Below are positions 16,952 through 26,410 of a stretch of DNA of 64,000 bases, piece by piece. The stretch is from positions 1,736,001 through 1,800,000 of the forward strand of contig NC_007777.1 of the NCBI RefSeq assembly GCF_000013345.1, given 5' to 3'. Numbering within the stretch: position 1 is the stretch's first letter; each line of letters starts with the position of its first letter. A program made the position numbers and the translations under genes. The notes beneath the pieces are model-generated. The model worked only from the letters and a program-made list of their open reading frames with translations. It ran no database searches and was not told where the DNA came from. The DNA comes from Frankia casuarinae. Its GTDB lineage: Bacteria > Actinomycetota > Actinomycetes > Frankiales > Frankiaceae.

Positions 16952-18052
16952 TTGCCCCGTCGTGGTATGGCCTGGCTTCCGGAGGACTGGGACCAGTTCG
17001 TCCGGAATCGTCAGCGCCCGCCGGCGCCCCACGGCTCCTCAGGCTCCGGCGCGGCTCGCCGCCGTACCACTCCTCCTCCGCGACGCGCGGTCACCATCGC
17101 CGCGTTCACCACCGGGACGATCGCGGCCTCGACCGCCGCCTTCGCGGCCACCGTCCCCGGGGGCGCCGACGGAACCTCGTCACTGGAGTCGAACTCCCTC
17201 ACCCAGGAAGCCGCGCTCGTCCCGGGACACCACGCCACCGGCGGCGATGCGGCCTCGGCCCGCAGGCTCGCCCCGTTGGCCACCGCCATCGCGGACCACG
17301 ACCCCGTCTTCACCAGCGTCTCGATCGCCGCGGACAAGACCTCGGTCGCGCCCAACACCCCGGTGGTGCTCACGGTGCGGGCGTTGGAATCGGACAGCGG
17401 CACCCCGCTCGCGAACCAGGACGTCCGTATCGTCGTGGTGAACGGTCCCCAGTGGCAGACCTCCACGAGGTTGCGGACCGACGCGAACGGCGCCGCGCAG
17501 ATCACCGCGCGCCTGCTCTCCACGACGACGATCACCGCGGTCTTCGACGGATCGAACGCCCTGCGTCCCTCCGTGGCCGGTGCCGCCACGGTGACGATCG
17601 CGAGTCCGACGGGTCCGGGACGGTCGGGTTCGGGAGGGTCGGGTTCGGGAGGGTCGGGTTCCGTCATCGACCAGGCGATCCCAAAGGTCATCCCGGGTAG
17701 CTCGATCGGGGAGAAGGCCGTCTACCTCGCGTCGTTGAACAAGGGTAAGCCGTATGTCTGGGGCGCGGAGGGTCCGTACTCGTTCGACTGCTCCGGACTC
17801 GTCCAGTACGTCTTCAAACAACTCGGCCGCTCGCTGCCGCGCGTGGCCGAGGACCAGTACCGGGTCTCGATGAAGGTGCCCCAGTCCGGCAAGCAGCCCG
17901 GCGACTTGATCTTTTACGGTACTCCTGGGAATATCTACCATGTCGGCATCTATGCCGGGAATGGGTATATGTGGGCTGCCCCGCAGACCGGCGGTGTCGT
18001 GTCGCTGCGGCCCATCTACAGCTCCACCTACAAGGTCGGCCGCATCCTCTGA
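16952..18052 (+). CDS. secreted NlpC/P60 peptidoglycan hydrolase with Ig-like domain
   Basis: The 366-residue protein has a long basic N-terminus and a hydrophobic segment (about 47-66) that acts as signal or anchor. An Ig-like/Big domain (about 117-216) follows, then a Gly/Ser linker with repeated GSGGSG units and a C-terminal NlpC/P60 domain. Catalytic residues are visible: Cys280 (FDCSGLV) and His330 (YHVGIYAG). Such enzymes cleave the D-Glu-meso-DAP bond of peptidoglycan stems. The start is TTG 16952 after AAGGA (16941-16945). ATG 16967 is an alternative. Confidence 0.88.
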   Translation: MPRRGMAWLPEDWDQFVRNRQRPPAPHGSSGSGAARRRTTPPPRRAVTIAAFTTGTIAASTAAFAATVPGGADGTSSLESNSLTQEAALVPGHHATGGDAASARRLAPLATAIADHDPVFTSVSIAADKTSVAPNTPVVLTVRALESDSGTPLANQDVRIVVVNGPQWQTSTRLRTDANGAAQITARLLSTTTITAVFDGSNALRPSVAGAATVTIASPTGPGRSGSGGSGSGGSGSVIDQAIPKVIPGSSIGEKAVYLASLNKGKPYVWGAEGPYSFDCSGLVQYVFKQLGRSLPRVAEDQYRVSMKVPQSGKQPGDLIFYGTPGNIYHVGIYAGNGYMWAAPQTGGVVSLRPIYSSTYKVGRIL

Positions 18053-18312
18053 GCCCGGTCCCATCCGACCCGGTCCGAACGCCGGGGTACCCCGCCGGCG
18101 GATCCCTCTCCGCTCCCCGTGTCCCACGATCCGCTAGCGTCAGCGATGTCCGGCCCGTCGGCGGGGCGTTGCGGCCCCCACCGGGCCCGGACGTCCCCAC
18201 TGGCGCCGAACCCGTCGGGTGGGGACCTGCGGGAGCGCCGGGTGCGGTGGGCTGCCGTTCACCGCCTTCGCGGCGCGTCGCGCCGCCCAACCGGTGGAGG
18301 AGAGACGGCCGC

Positions 18313-18921
18313 ATGACCATGCCCACCGCCTCGGACCGGATCTGGACGGTTCCGAACGCGCTGTCCGCCCTGCGGCTGCTCGGCGTGCCGGTCTTCCTCT
18401 GGCTGGTGCTGGGTCCGAAGGCGGACGGTGCGGCGCTCGGCGTTCTCGCGTTCGCCGGAATCAGCGACTACCTGGACGGCAAGCTCGCGCGGGTGCTGAA
18501 CCAGACGAGTCGCCTCGGCGTCCTGCTGGATCCCCTCGCCGACCGGTTCTACATCCTCGCCACCATCGTCGCTCTGACCCTCCGCGGGATCGTGCCGGTC
18601 TGGTTCGCGGTTCTGCTCCTTGCCCGCGACGTGGCGCTGCTGGCGCTGCCGCCGTTGCTGCGCAGGATCGGGGTCGGCGTCACGCTGCCCGTGCACTACC
18701 TGGGCAAGGCTGCGACGTTCAACCTGTTGTACGCCTTCCCTCTCCTGCTGCTGTCCGCCGGGGATTCCTGGCTGGCCACCGCGGCACGCCCGGTCGGATG
18801 GGCGTTCGCGATCTGGGGTACTGCCCTGTACTGGTGGTCTGGTCTTCTGTACTTCGTCCAGGCCGGCCAGCTCGTCCGGCGCTTCCGGGCGGACGCCCGG
18901 ACCAGCGCAAGTGGGAGGTGA
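18313..18921 (+). CDS. CDP-alcohol phosphatidyltransferase (PgsA-like)
   Basis: The 202-residue membrane protein carries the full family signature D-x2-DG-x2-AR-x8-G-x3-D-x3-D (DYLDGKLARVL...GVLLDPLAD, residues about 54-79) and several transmembrane helices. It transfers a phosphatidyl group from CDP-diacylglycerol to an alcohol, possibly glycerol phosphate as in PgsA. It opens a block matching the mycobacterial pgsA2 (Rv1822) to Rv1830 order. ATG 18313 follows GGAGGAGAG. Its stop lies three bases before the next gene. Confidence 0.85.
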   Translation: MTMPTASDRIWTVPNALSALRLLGVPVFLWLVLGPKADGAALGVLAFAGISDYLDGKLARVLNQTSRLGVLLDPLADRFYILATIVALTLRGIVPVWFAVLLLARDVALLALPPLLRRIGVGVTLPVHYLGKAATFNLLYAFPLLLLSAGDSWLATAARPVGWAFAIWGTALYWWSGLLYFVQAGQLVRRFRADARTSASGR

Positions 18922-18924
18922 CCG

Positions 18925-21426
18925 GTGAGAGCCGTCGTCATGGCCGGTGGCGAGGGCACCCGGCTGCGTCCGTTGACCGCGAACCTGCCCAAACCACTGC
19001 TCCCCGTCGTCAACCGGCCGATCATGGAGCATGTGCTGCGCCTACTCAAACGGCACGGCTTCGACGAGACGGTGGTGACCGTCCAGTTTCTGGCCTCGAT
19101 GATCCGGACATACTTCGGTTCCGGTGACGAGCTCGGGATGCACCTGTCGTACGCCACCGAGACGACCCCGCTGGGCACCGCCGGCAGCGTGAAGAACGCC
19201 GAGGACGCCCTGCGGGACGAGGCGTTCCTGGTCATCAGCGGGGACGCGCTGACCGACATCGACCTCACCGACCTGGTTGCCTTCCACCGGCGTCAGGGCG
19301 CGCTCGTCACCGTCGCGCTGAAATCCGTCCCCGATCCGCTCGAGTTCGGCATCGTCATCACCGGCGAGGACGGACGGATCCAGCGCTTCCTGGAGAAGCC
19401 GACCTGGGGGCAGGTGTTCTCCGACACCGTCAACACCGGCATCTACGTGATGGAGCCCGAGGTGCTTGCCCAGGTGCCGCCCGGCGAGGCGGTGGACTGG
19501 TCCGGCGACATCTTCCCCCGGCTGGTCGAGGCGGGTGCCCCGGTGTACGGCTACGTGGCGTCCGGGTACTGGGAGGACGTCGGCACCATCGCGAGCTTCC
19601 AACGGGCCCAGGCCGACGTGCTCAACCGCCAGGTCGACGTGGAGATCGGCGGTTTCGAGGTGTCCCCCGGGGTGTGGATCGGTGAGGACGCCGAGGTCCA
19701 TCCGGAGGCGATCCTCAAGGGGCCGCTCGTGGTCGGTGACTACAGCAAGGTGGAGGCCGGCGCCGAGCTGCGGGAGTTTTCCGTGCTGGGCAGCAACGTG
19801 CTGGTGAAGAGCGGCGCGTTCCTGCACCGGGCGATCGTCCAGGACAACGCGCTCATCGGCCCGCAGACGAACCTGCGCGGCTGCGTCATCGGCAAGAGCA
19901 CCGACGTGCTGCGGGCGGCCAGGATCGAGGAGGGCGCCGTCGTCGGAGACGAGTGCGTCGTCCGCGAGGAGGCGTTCGTCTCCCATGACGTGAAGGTGTA
20001 TCCGTTCAAGACGATCGAGGCCGGCGCGGTCGTCAACACCTCCGTCATCTGGGAGTCCCGCGGCCAGCGGACCCTGTTCGGGCCGCGCGGGGTGTCCGGC
20101 CTGGTGAACGCGGAGATCACCCCGGAGCTGGTGGTGCGCCTCGCCGGCGCCTACGCCACGACCCTGAAGAAGGGGGCCACCGTCACCACCGCGCGGGACG
20201 GTTCCCGCGCCGCCCGGGCCCTCAAGCGGGCCGTCATCAGCGCGTTGACCGCCGGCGCCATCAACGTCCGTGATCTCGAGGTGGCACCGATGCCGGTCAC
20301 CCGCTTCGACGTCCGCTCGTCCAACGCCGCCGGGGGGATCATGCTGCGCACCACCCCCGGAGACCCGGAACGCATCGACATCATCTTCCTGGATGCCGAC
20401 GGCGACGACCTCTCCCCGGTGGCACAGCGCAAGCTAGACCGGGTCTTCTCCCGCCAGGAGTTCCGCCGGGCCTTTCCCGGTGAGATCGGTGACCTGCGTT
20501 TCCCGGCCCGTACCATGGATCTCTACATCCAGGATCTGCTCGACCGGGTCGATACCGCCGGCGTCGCCGAGGCGGATCTCAAGATCGTCGTTGATTCCTC
20601 GGGTGGCTCGGCGTCCCTGGTGCTGCCGACACTGCTCGGCCGGCTCGGCGTTGACGTGCTCACCGTCAACGGACGCGTTGACGAGACCATCCCGCCCCGC
20701 AGCGCCCTGGAGGATCTGCGGGCCACCGACCGCCTGGGCGCCCTCGTCGCCAGCTCCGGGGCGGCCTTCGGCGTGCGGTTCGATCATGTCGGCGAGCGCG
20801 TCACGATCGTTGACGAGCGGGGGGACCTTATCGACGATGACCGGGCCCTGCTGGTGTTCCTCGACCTCGTCGCGGCGGAGAATCCCGGCGCGGAGGTAGC
20901 CCTCCCGGTGACCATCACCCGGGTAGCCGACCAGGTCACCCGCTTCCACGGGCTGACGGTACGCCGGACCTCCCTGTCGGCGGCGGCGCTGACCGGGGTC
21001 GCCCGTGACGACGGCATCGTCTTCGCCGCCGACGGGCGGGGCGGCTTCATCGTCCCCGAGTTCGCCCCCGCGATCGACGGGATCGCGGCGTTCGTGAAAC
21101 TGCTGGCCCTGGTGGCACGGACCCGGCTGACACTCAGCACCATCGACGCCCGGATACCTTCGGTGGCGATCCTGCGCCGTTCAGTGCCCACCCCGTGGGC
21201 GGTCAAGGGCACCGTCATGCGTCGCGTGGTGGAGTCGGTCGACCCGGATACGGGGTATGTCATCGACACCACGGACGGGGTTCGGATCGTCGGTCCGGAC
21301 GGCTCCTGGATCCTGGTGTTGCCTGACCCGAGCGAGGCGGTCACCCACCTGTGGTCGGAGGGCGCCGACATCGAGGAGGCCCACGTGCTGCTGCGGCGCT
21401 GGGTCGAGGTGGTCGAGGCGCGGTAG
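18925..21426 (+). CDS. sugar-1-phosphate nucleotidyltransferase fused to degenerate phosphomannomutase
   Basis: The 833-residue protein has three parts: a nucleotidyltransferase (1-235, AGGEGTRLRPLT; FLEKPTWGQVFSDTVNTGIY), a left-handed beta-helix (about 250-365) and a phosphomannomutase-like region (about 380-830). The annotation usually given is mannose-1-phosphate guanylyltransferase/phosphomannomutase. In the mutase part the phosphoserine loop TASHNP is replaced by RTTPGDP after AAGGIML, and the metal loop DPDADR is not recognisable, so mutase activity is doubtful. GTG 18925 follows GGGAGG. It supplies or senses a sugar nucleotide for envelope glycans; the exact sugar is unknown. Confidence 0.85.
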   Translation: MRAVVMAGGEGTRLRPLTANLPKPLLPVVNRPIMEHVLRLLKRHGFDETVVTVQFLASMIRTYFGSGDELGMHLSYATETTPLGTAGSVKNAEDALRDEAFLVISGDALTDIDLTDLVAFHRRQGALVTVALKSVPDPLEFGIVITGEDGRIQRFLEKPTWGQVFSDTVNTGIYVMEPEVLAQVPPGEAVDWSGDIFPRLVEAGAPVYGYVASGYWEDVGTIASFQRAQADVLNRQVDVEIGGFEVSPGVWIGEDAEVHPEAILKGPLVVGDYSKVEAGAELREFSVLGSNVLVKSGAFLHRAIVQDNALIGPQTNLRGCVIGKSTDVLRAARIEEGAVVGDECVVREEAFVSHDVKVYPFKTIEAGAVVNTSVIWESRGQRTLFGPRGVSGLVNAEITPELVVRLAGAYATTLKKGATVTTARDGSRAARALKRAVISALTAGAINVRDLEVAPMPVTRFDVRSSNAAGGIMLRTTPGDPERIDIIFLDADGDDLSPVAQRKLDRVFSRQEFRRAFPGEIGDLRFPARTMDLYIQDLLDRVDTAGVAEADLKIVVDSSGGSASLVLPTLLGRLGVDVLTVNGRVDETIPPRSALEDLRATDRLGALVASSGAAFGVRFDHVGERVTIVDERGDLIDDDRALLVFLDLVAAENPGAEVALPVTITRVADQVTRFHGLTVRRTSLSAAALTGVARDDGIVFAADGRGGFIVPEFAPAIDGIAAFVKLLALVARTRLTLSTIDARIPSVAILRRSVPTPWAVKGTVMRRVVESVDPDTGYVIDTTDGVRIVGPDGSWILVLPDPSEAVTHLWSEGADIEEAHVLLRRWVEVVEAR

Positions 21427-21482
21427 CCGCGGCACGCGCGGCGAGGCCTTGGTCGGCGGCGCTCGGTGTCCGGTCGGTCAGA

Positions 21483-22385
21483 ATGCCGAATGTGCGAGAA
21501 CGGACCGGATGGCCACGCCGAGGGCCGGTATGCCCCGGGGCCGCCGGCCCTTCGGATCCCTGCGGCGTCTCCGGGCGGCCCCGTCGCCCCTGGCAGCGTC
21601 CCCTCGCCTTGGCCCTCGTCCTCGGCCTGCTCGGCCTGGTGATCGCGACCGGGGCCCGGCGTGCCGCGACGACGGCCGGGGAACGTGCGGAGCTCGTCGC
21701 GGCCCTGCGCGCGAAGATACATGAGCGATCCGCCGTGACCACTGCGGCCGCGACCCGGGTCGGCGAGCTGCGCCTGCGGGTGAAGACGGCGCGGGAACAG
21801 CGCGCCCGGGCCGAGCGTGAGCTGGCCTGGGCCACGGCGGCGCTGTCGGATCTCGGGCCGGCGGCAGGCTGGTCCCCCGTGCGTGGACCGGGTGCCCGGA
21901 TCGAGCTCGCGGACCGGACCGCCCCCGGGCCGTCGGCACCGTCGGCACCGTCGGCACCTCGTGCGTCAACGGCACCCACCCCGCTGCGCCCGTTGACCGG
22001 GCTCGCCGGTCCCCACCCCGCACCGGCGTCCGGCTGGACCCGGATTCAAGATCGAGATCTTGCCGATCTCGTCAACGTGCTGTGGATCTCGGGTGCCGAG
22101 GCTGTCGCGGTCAACGGCGTCCGCCTGACGGCTCTCAGCGCTATCCGGGCGGCCGGTGATCTCATTCTCGTCGGATTCGTACCGATGATCGCGCCGTACA
22201 CCGTCGAAGCGGTGGGTGATCCGGACGATCTCGTGCGGCGTCTCGAGGAGTCCGCCGTGATCGACCGGCTGCGGCATCGTCCCGACTCACCGGTGACCTC
22301 CCTGTCGGTCGTCACCGTCAGAAACCTGACCCTGCCCGCGGCCTATCCCCAGGTGCTGCGGCATGCTCGACGGAGCGAATCATGA
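21483..22385 (+). CDS. DUF881 membrane protein (Rv1823-like)
   Basis: The 300-residue protein has one transmembrane helix (about 39-57), a predicted coiled coil (about 60-118) and a DUF881 domain (LVNVLWISGAEAVAVNGVRLT...GFVPMIAPYTVEAVGDPDDL). DUF881 proteins are conserved in actinobacteria and Firmicutes without an assigned function. An Ala/Pro/Ser run APSAPSAPRAS interrupts the domain. Its stop overlaps the next start (ATGA, 22382), so it is coupled to the small membrane protein. ATG 21483 has no clear ribosome site. Confidence 0.8.
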   Translation: MPNVRERTGWPRRGPVCPGAAGPSDPCGVSGRPRRPWQRPLALALVLGLLGLVIATGARRAATTAGERAELVAALRAKIHERSAVTTAAATRVGELRLRVKTAREQRARAERELAWATAALSDLGPAAGWSPVRGPGARIELADRTAPGPSAPSAPSAPRASTAPTPLRPLTGLAGPHPAPASGWTRIQDRDLADLVNVLWISGAEAVAVNGVRLTALSAIRAAGDLILVGFVPMIAPYTVEAVGDPDDLVRRLEESAVIDRLRHRPDSPVTSLSVVTVRNLTLPAAYPQVLRHARRSES

Positions 22386-22714
22386 TCGCCGTGGTAGCCC
22401 TTGCCCTGGGCGTGACGGCCGGCCTGGTGCTGGGCCCGACCGTCCCCGACTGGATGGATCCCTACCTCCCAGTCGCCGTGGTGGCCGCGGTGGACGCTGC
22501 TCTCGGCGGCGCGCGGGCCGTTGCGGAGAGGGTGTTCGACGACCGGGTGTTCATCGTCTCGTTCGTCTTCGACGTCGCGATCGCCGTCCTGATGGTGCTG
22601 CTCGGCGACCTGATCGGGTTCGGCGGCGCGTTGTCCACCGCGGTGGTCGTGGTGCTGGGCATCCGCATCTTCACCACCGCGACCGCGTTGCGCCAACATC
22701 TGATCAAGGTCTGA
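22382..22714 (+). CDS. DUF1290 small basic membrane protein (Rv1824-like)
   Basis: The 110-residue protein has three hydrophobic segments and the conserved GLVLGPTVPDWMDPYLPVAVVAAVDAALGG opening of the DUF1290 (Sbp) family (residues about 15-44), which sits between two DUF881 genes throughout the actinobacteria. In Bacillus the relative is the small basic protein near divIVB genes. Function is not established. It begins inside the previous stop codon (ATGA). Confidence 0.85.
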   Translation: MIAVVALALGVTAGLVLGPTVPDWMDPYLPVAVVAAVDAALGGARAVAERVFDDRVFIVSFVFDVAIAVLMVLLGDLIGFGGALSTAVVVVLGIRIFTTATALRQHLIKV

Positions 22715-22716
22715 CG

Positions 22717-23607
22717 ATGGCGGTGACATCGACAGGCGACCCTTCGGAATCCGGGCCCGGACGGAAGTCCGCATCCGATCCGAAGCCCGATCCGGTGCCG
22801 GTCTCCGATGCGCCGGTCTCCGATGCGCCGTCGGACCCGCCCACGTCGCCCGTCGTGGTCCCTGTCGCGTCGGAGCCGACACCGAGCCCGGTTCCGGGGC
22901 ACGTCCGGCCGGGTCGTGCCCGGACGCGGCGTGCCCTGAGTCTGGTCCTGCTCGCCGGTCTCGGTTTCGCCGCGGTCGCCGCGACCCGGTCCGCGCAGCC
23001 GTCCTTCGGACTCGCCACCGCGCGGCCGGACGAGCTCGCCGCGACCCTCGGTGCGATCGGCGCCGTCGACCGGTCCCTGGCAGCCCGGGAGCAGCAGCTC
23101 CGCCGGGAGGCGGAACCGATGATGCCGCCCGTGCCGACGTCGGTGCCGGCCCCGGCGGCCGGGCCGGACGAGGTGCGTCGCGAGGCCGACCGGCTGGCGA
23201 TCCTCACCGGCATGGTGCCGGTCACCGGATCGGGGCTCGAGCTGACGATCCAGGACCCTCACCGCGCGGTCGACGCCTCGATCCTCGTCGACGCCCTGCA
23301 GGAGCTACGGGACGCGGGCGCCGAGGCGATCGAGATCGCCGGGGTCCGAGCGGTCGTCTCGACCTACGTGGCCGACGAGCCCGGGCGGGGGTTGGTGGTC
23401 GACGGCACGTCGATCGCGCCGCCGTACGTGCTGCGGGTGGTGGGCGACGCCCACACGCTGGACCAGGCGATGCGGATCCCCGGCGGGGTGCTCGATACGG
23501 TAGCGGCACGGGACGGGGCGCAGGCGACCGTTCGGACCTCCGAGCACATCGAGATCCGTGCGCTGCGACCCGCTCCGAGTCCTCGCTACGCCCGTCCGGC
23601 CGGATAG
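22717..23607 (+). CDS. second DUF881 membrane protein (Rv1825-like)
   Basis: The 296-residue protein has a long disordered N-terminus (PVSDAPVSDAPSDPP; an 18-bp near repeat), a transmembrane helix (about 73-91), and a DUF881 domain (MVPVTGSGLELTIQDP...LVDALQELRDAGAEAIEIAGVR). It lies two bases after the DUF1290 gene. The DUF881-DUF1290-DUF881 trio is probably a membrane complex; this is inferred from conserved order. Confidence 0.83.
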   Translation: MAVTSTGDPSESGPGRKSASDPKPDPVPVSDAPVSDAPSDPPTSPVVVPVASEPTPSPVPGHVRPGRARTRRALSLVLLAGLGFAAVAATRSAQPSFGLATARPDELAATLGAIGAVDRSLAAREQQLRREAEPMMPPVPTSVPAPAAGPDEVRREADRLAILTGMVPVTGSGLELTIQDPHRAVDASILVDALQELRDAGAEAIEIAGVRAVVSTYVADEPGRGLVVDGTSIAPPYVLRVVGDAHTLDQAMRIPGGVLDTVAARDGAQATVRTSEHIEIRALRPAPSPRYARPAG

Positions 23608-23744
23608 GAGACCCCCTGTCCCCGGGCCAGCCGAGGAACGTGGTTCCTGGTGGAGTTCACGGCGCGGCGCGGCACGGTATGGCGTCGGGCCGGGCGGCGC
23701 AGAGCGGTCCGCGCAGTGGTCAGAGCAAGGGGAGGCGATCTCCG

Positions 23745-24125
23745 GTGTACCCGGACGACCTGAAGTACACCCGTGAGCACGAATGGATCCGGCTCGACGG
23801 GAGCACGGCACGGGTCGGCATCACGTCCTACGCGCAGGAGGCGCTGGGCGACATCGTCTTTGTCTCTCTGCCCGACCTCGGCTCCGCGGTCCAGGCCGGT
23901 GAGTCCTTCGGAGAGGTCGAGTCGACCAAGAGCGTGTCCGAGATCTACGCGCCGATCGCCGGAGAGGTGACGGCGCGCAACGAGGCACTTGCCGGTGCGC
24001 CGGAACTGATCAACTCTGATCCCTATGGGGAAGGCTGGCTCGTCGAGCTCACGGTCGCGGATGTCGTCGACGTCACCGGCCTACTGACCGCCGAAGAGTA
24101 CGCGGAGCACGTGAAGGAAAACTGA
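23745..24125 (+). CDS. gcvH: glycine cleavage system H protein
   Basis: The 126-residue protein is a complete H protein. The lipoylated lysine is Lys62 in VESTKSVSEIYAP. It carries the aminomethyl group between P, T and L proteins in glycine cleavage. GTG 23745 follows GGGGAGG (23729-23735). The genes for P, T and L proteins are not in the window; gcvH beside garA is the normal actinobacterial arrangement, linked to control of central nitrogen and carbon metabolism. Confidence 0.96.
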   Translation: MYPDDLKYTREHEWIRLDGSTARVGITSYAQEALGDIVFVSLPDLGSAVQAGESFGEVESTKSVSEIYAPIAGEVTARNEALAGAPELINSDPYGEGWLVELTVADVVDVTGLLTAEEYAEHVKEN

Positions 24126-24193
24126 GAGTATCTGGTTGGTGCTTCTGGTGGGTGGTGGGCCACGCCACGCCGAACAACACGGGTCGCACTCTT

Positions 24194-24223
24194 TTCACGA
24201 CCGTGCCCGCGATGCACTAGCCT
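24194..24223 (+). promoter_or_regulatory. candidate promoter for garA
   Basis: TTCACG (24194-24199) and TAGCCT (24218-24223) are separated by 18 bases and lie in the 293-bp gap between gcvH and the FHA gene. The match to actinobacterial -35/-10 elements is moderate, so this is only a candidate. Confidence 0.3.
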
Positions 24224-24418
24224 CGGAGTGCACCGGGGCACGATCGTGGACGGCCCGACCGTCGCCATGTGATCATCCTGGTGATGGGGGTGGGCTGCGG
24301 ACGTCTGGCTACCACCATCGCAGTGTTGGCAGAGACGTTCCCGCCGCCCGTCCGGTGGCGGCCGAAGCGGCTGGGGTACCCCGCCCGTGCGGGATCCCGG
24401 CAGGAAGCGGACGCGACT

Positions 24419-24964
24419 GTGTTCTGCACGAGGTGCGGACAGCAGAACCCGTCCGACGCGCTGTATTGCGCGCGGTGCGGGTCTCCTCTGGTACGTCCGG
24501 GTGAGCCCGTGGCGCCGGAGAGACCCGCGGAGCAGACGTCGACGCTGAACCTGGCGGCCGCGCTGTCCGGCATCGAGGGCGATCACGTCGACGAGTCGAC
24601 CGAGCGGGACGCCGTGGCCGCCGTTGACGCGCTACCTCCCGGCTCGGCGTTGCTCGTCGTCAAGAGGGGGCCGAATGCGGGGAGTCGTTTTCTGCTGGAC
24701 GCCGACATGACGACCGTCGGCCGCCATCCCGAGAGCGATATCTTCCTCGACGATGTGACCGTCTCCCGTCGGCATGCGGAGTTCCATCGCTCGCCGTACA
24801 CCAAGGGCTTCTCGGTTCGCGACGTCGGGAGCCTGAACGGTACCTACCTCAACCGCGAGCGGATCGACTCGGCTGAGCTCACCAGCGGCGACGAGGTGCA
24901 GATCGGCAAGTTCCGACTGGTGTTCCTGACTGGCGCGAGCTACGGGGGGTCAGCGGCACGGTGA
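24419..24964 (+). CDS. garA: GarA-like FHA-domain regulator with zinc ribbon
   Basis: The 181-residue protein starts with a zinc ribbon (Cys3, 6, 17, 20), has a linker with TSTLNL (Thr40, Thr42) like the phosphorylatable segment of GarA/OdhI, and ends with an FHA domain (about 78-170: TTVGRHPESDIFL, VSRRHAEF, GSLNGTYLN). In mycobacteria GarA is phosphorylated by PknB/PknG and controls 2-oxoglutarate metabolism. The zinc ribbon is an extra relative to mycobacterial GarA. GTG 24419 follows AGGAAG; the operon context (gcvH before, MerR after) agrees. Confidence 0.87.
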   Translation: MFCTRCGQQNPSDALYCARCGSPLVRPGEPVAPERPAEQTSTLNLAAALSGIEGDHVDESTERDAVAAVDALPPGSALLVVKRGPNAGSRFLLDADMTTVGRHPESDIFLDDVTVSRRHAEFHRSPYTKGFSVRDVGSLNGTYLNRERIDSAELTSGDEVQIGKFRLVFLTGASYGGSAAR

Positions 24965-24980
24965 CGAGGAAGGACCCACG

Positions 24981-25757
24981 GTGAGCGGCGGCCTCGCCGC
25001 GGCATCGTCGGCCCCGCGTTCGGGCGCAACGCGCTCGGACCAGGCCGGACAGAACGCGAAGGTGCTCAACATCGGCCAGGTTCTCGACCGTCTGCGGGCG
25101 GACTTCGCCGACATCACCCTGTCGAAGATCCGCTATCTCGAGGCGGAGGGACTCGTCGAACCCGCCCGTACCAGCGCGAACTACCGCAAGTACTCGGTCG
25201 ACGACGTCGCCCGGCTCCGTTACGTCCTGCACGCGCAGCGGGAGCGCTTTCTTCCGCTGCGCGTGATCAAGGAGGAGCTGGCGTCGCTCGACCGCGGTGA
25301 GACCCCGGTGCATCGGCCTGGACCCCGCGCGCTGCCCCCGCATCCGGCCCCTACCGGCCTGGACGCGTTCCTCGGGGCGGAAAGGGTCAGAATGTCGCGC
25401 CGGGAGCTTCTCGCCGCCGCGGGGCTCGGCGACGAGGCCCTGACCGAGCTGGAACAGCACGGCCTGGTGGGTCCGATCGCCGGCGGCGGGTACTACGATT
25501 CCGACGCCCTGCTCGTCGCGCGGACCGTGGCGCTGCTGGCCGGCCACGGCGTGCAGCCCCGGCATCTGCGGGCCGCCCGTACGGTGGCCGACCGTGAGGC
25601 TGGTCTCATCGAGGCCGCCGTCGCCCCGTTGCGGGGCCAGCGCGGTGGTGAGGGTTCGGGACGGCACGCCGAGACCGCCGATGAGCTGGCGGCGTTGCTG
25701 GTCCGCTTGCACGCGGCCCTGTTGCGCTCCCGGCTGGCGGCGGGACGATCGAGTTGA
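24981..25757 (+). CDS. MerR-family regulator, FtsR/Rv1828-like
   Basis: The 258-residue protein has an N-terminal MerR helix-turn-helix (NIGQVLDRLRADFADITLSKIRYLEAEGLVEPARTSANYRKY; about residues 30-72) and a second, C-terminal ligand-like region with GYYDSDALLVARTVALL. Homologues in this genomic position are Rv1828 of mycobacteria and FtsR of Corynebacterium, which activates ftsZ. GTG 24981 follows AGGAAGGA, 16 bp after the FHA gene. Confidence 0.85.
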   Translation: MSGGLAAASSAPRSGATRSDQAGQNAKVLNIGQVLDRLRADFADITLSKIRYLEAEGLVEPARTSANYRKYSVDDVARLRYVLHAQRERFLPLRVIKEELASLDRGETPVHRPGPRALPPHPAPTGLDAFLGAERVRMSRRELLAAAGLGDEALTELEQHGLVGPIAGGGYYDSDALLVARTVALLAGHGVQPRHLRAARTVADREAGLIEAAVAPLRGQRGGEGSGRHAETADELAALLVRLHAALLRSRLAAGRSS

Positions 25758-25924
25758 GACCAAGGTGAGGAGGCTGTCGGGGCTGCGCTCGGAGTGCCTT
25801 GCCGGACAGCCGAACCGGTGGGCGCGCTGACGCCGGACGGAAGCGGGGATACTGTCTCCCCTGTGGGGTTTTCTGGCTCCGGTCACAACATCCCGCCCCG
25901 CCCCACCTGCGAGGAGGTAGATCG

Positions 25925-26410
25925 GTGCATCGGCTGGACATCGTCGGCGTGCGAGTCGAGCTTCCGTCGAAGCAGCCGATCGTCCTGCTCAAGGAGGTGG
26001 GCGGTGAGCGGTATCTGCCTATCTGGATCGGTGCTGTCGAGGCGACGGCGATCGCCTTCGCCCAGGAGGGCATCACGACGGCTCGACCTATGACCCATGA
26101 CCTGATGCGGGACGTGTTGCGTGCGCTGCAGACGGACCTGACCCGGGTGACCATCACCGACCTTCAGGACGGCGTCTTCTTCGCCACGCTCGTGTTCGGC
26201 AACGGGGTGGAGGTCTCCGCCCGGCCGTCCGACGCGATCGCGTTGGCGATGCGGATGGGAGCGCCGGTCTACGGGGTCGAGGCGGTCCTGGCCGAGGCCG
26301 GGATCACCGTTCCCGAGGAACAGGAACAAGAACAGGAGAGCGAGCTGGAGAAGTTCCGGGAGTTCCTTGACACGATCTCCCCGGAGGATTTCAACACCCC
26401 CGGCTCCTGA
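25925..26410 (+). CDS. bifunctional nuclease domain protein (DUF151, Rv1829-like)
   Basis: The 161-residue protein is a DUF151/BFN domain: RVELPSKQPIVLLKEVGGERYLPIWIGAVEATAIAFAQEG and VSARPSDAIALAMRMGAPVY. Members in plants and bacteria show RNase and DNase activity, but the bacterial role is unclear. A Gln/Glu run (EEQEQEQESELEKF) follows the domain. GTG 25925 sits six bases after GAGGAGGT. Confidence 0.88.
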   Translation: MHRLDIVGVRVELPSKQPIVLLKEVGGERYLPIWIGAVEATAIAFAQEGITTARPMTHDLMRDVLRALQTDLTRVTITDLQDGVFFATLVFGNGVEVSARPSDAIALAMRMGAPVYGVEAVLAEAGITVPEEQEQEQESELEKFREFLDTISPEDFNTPGS

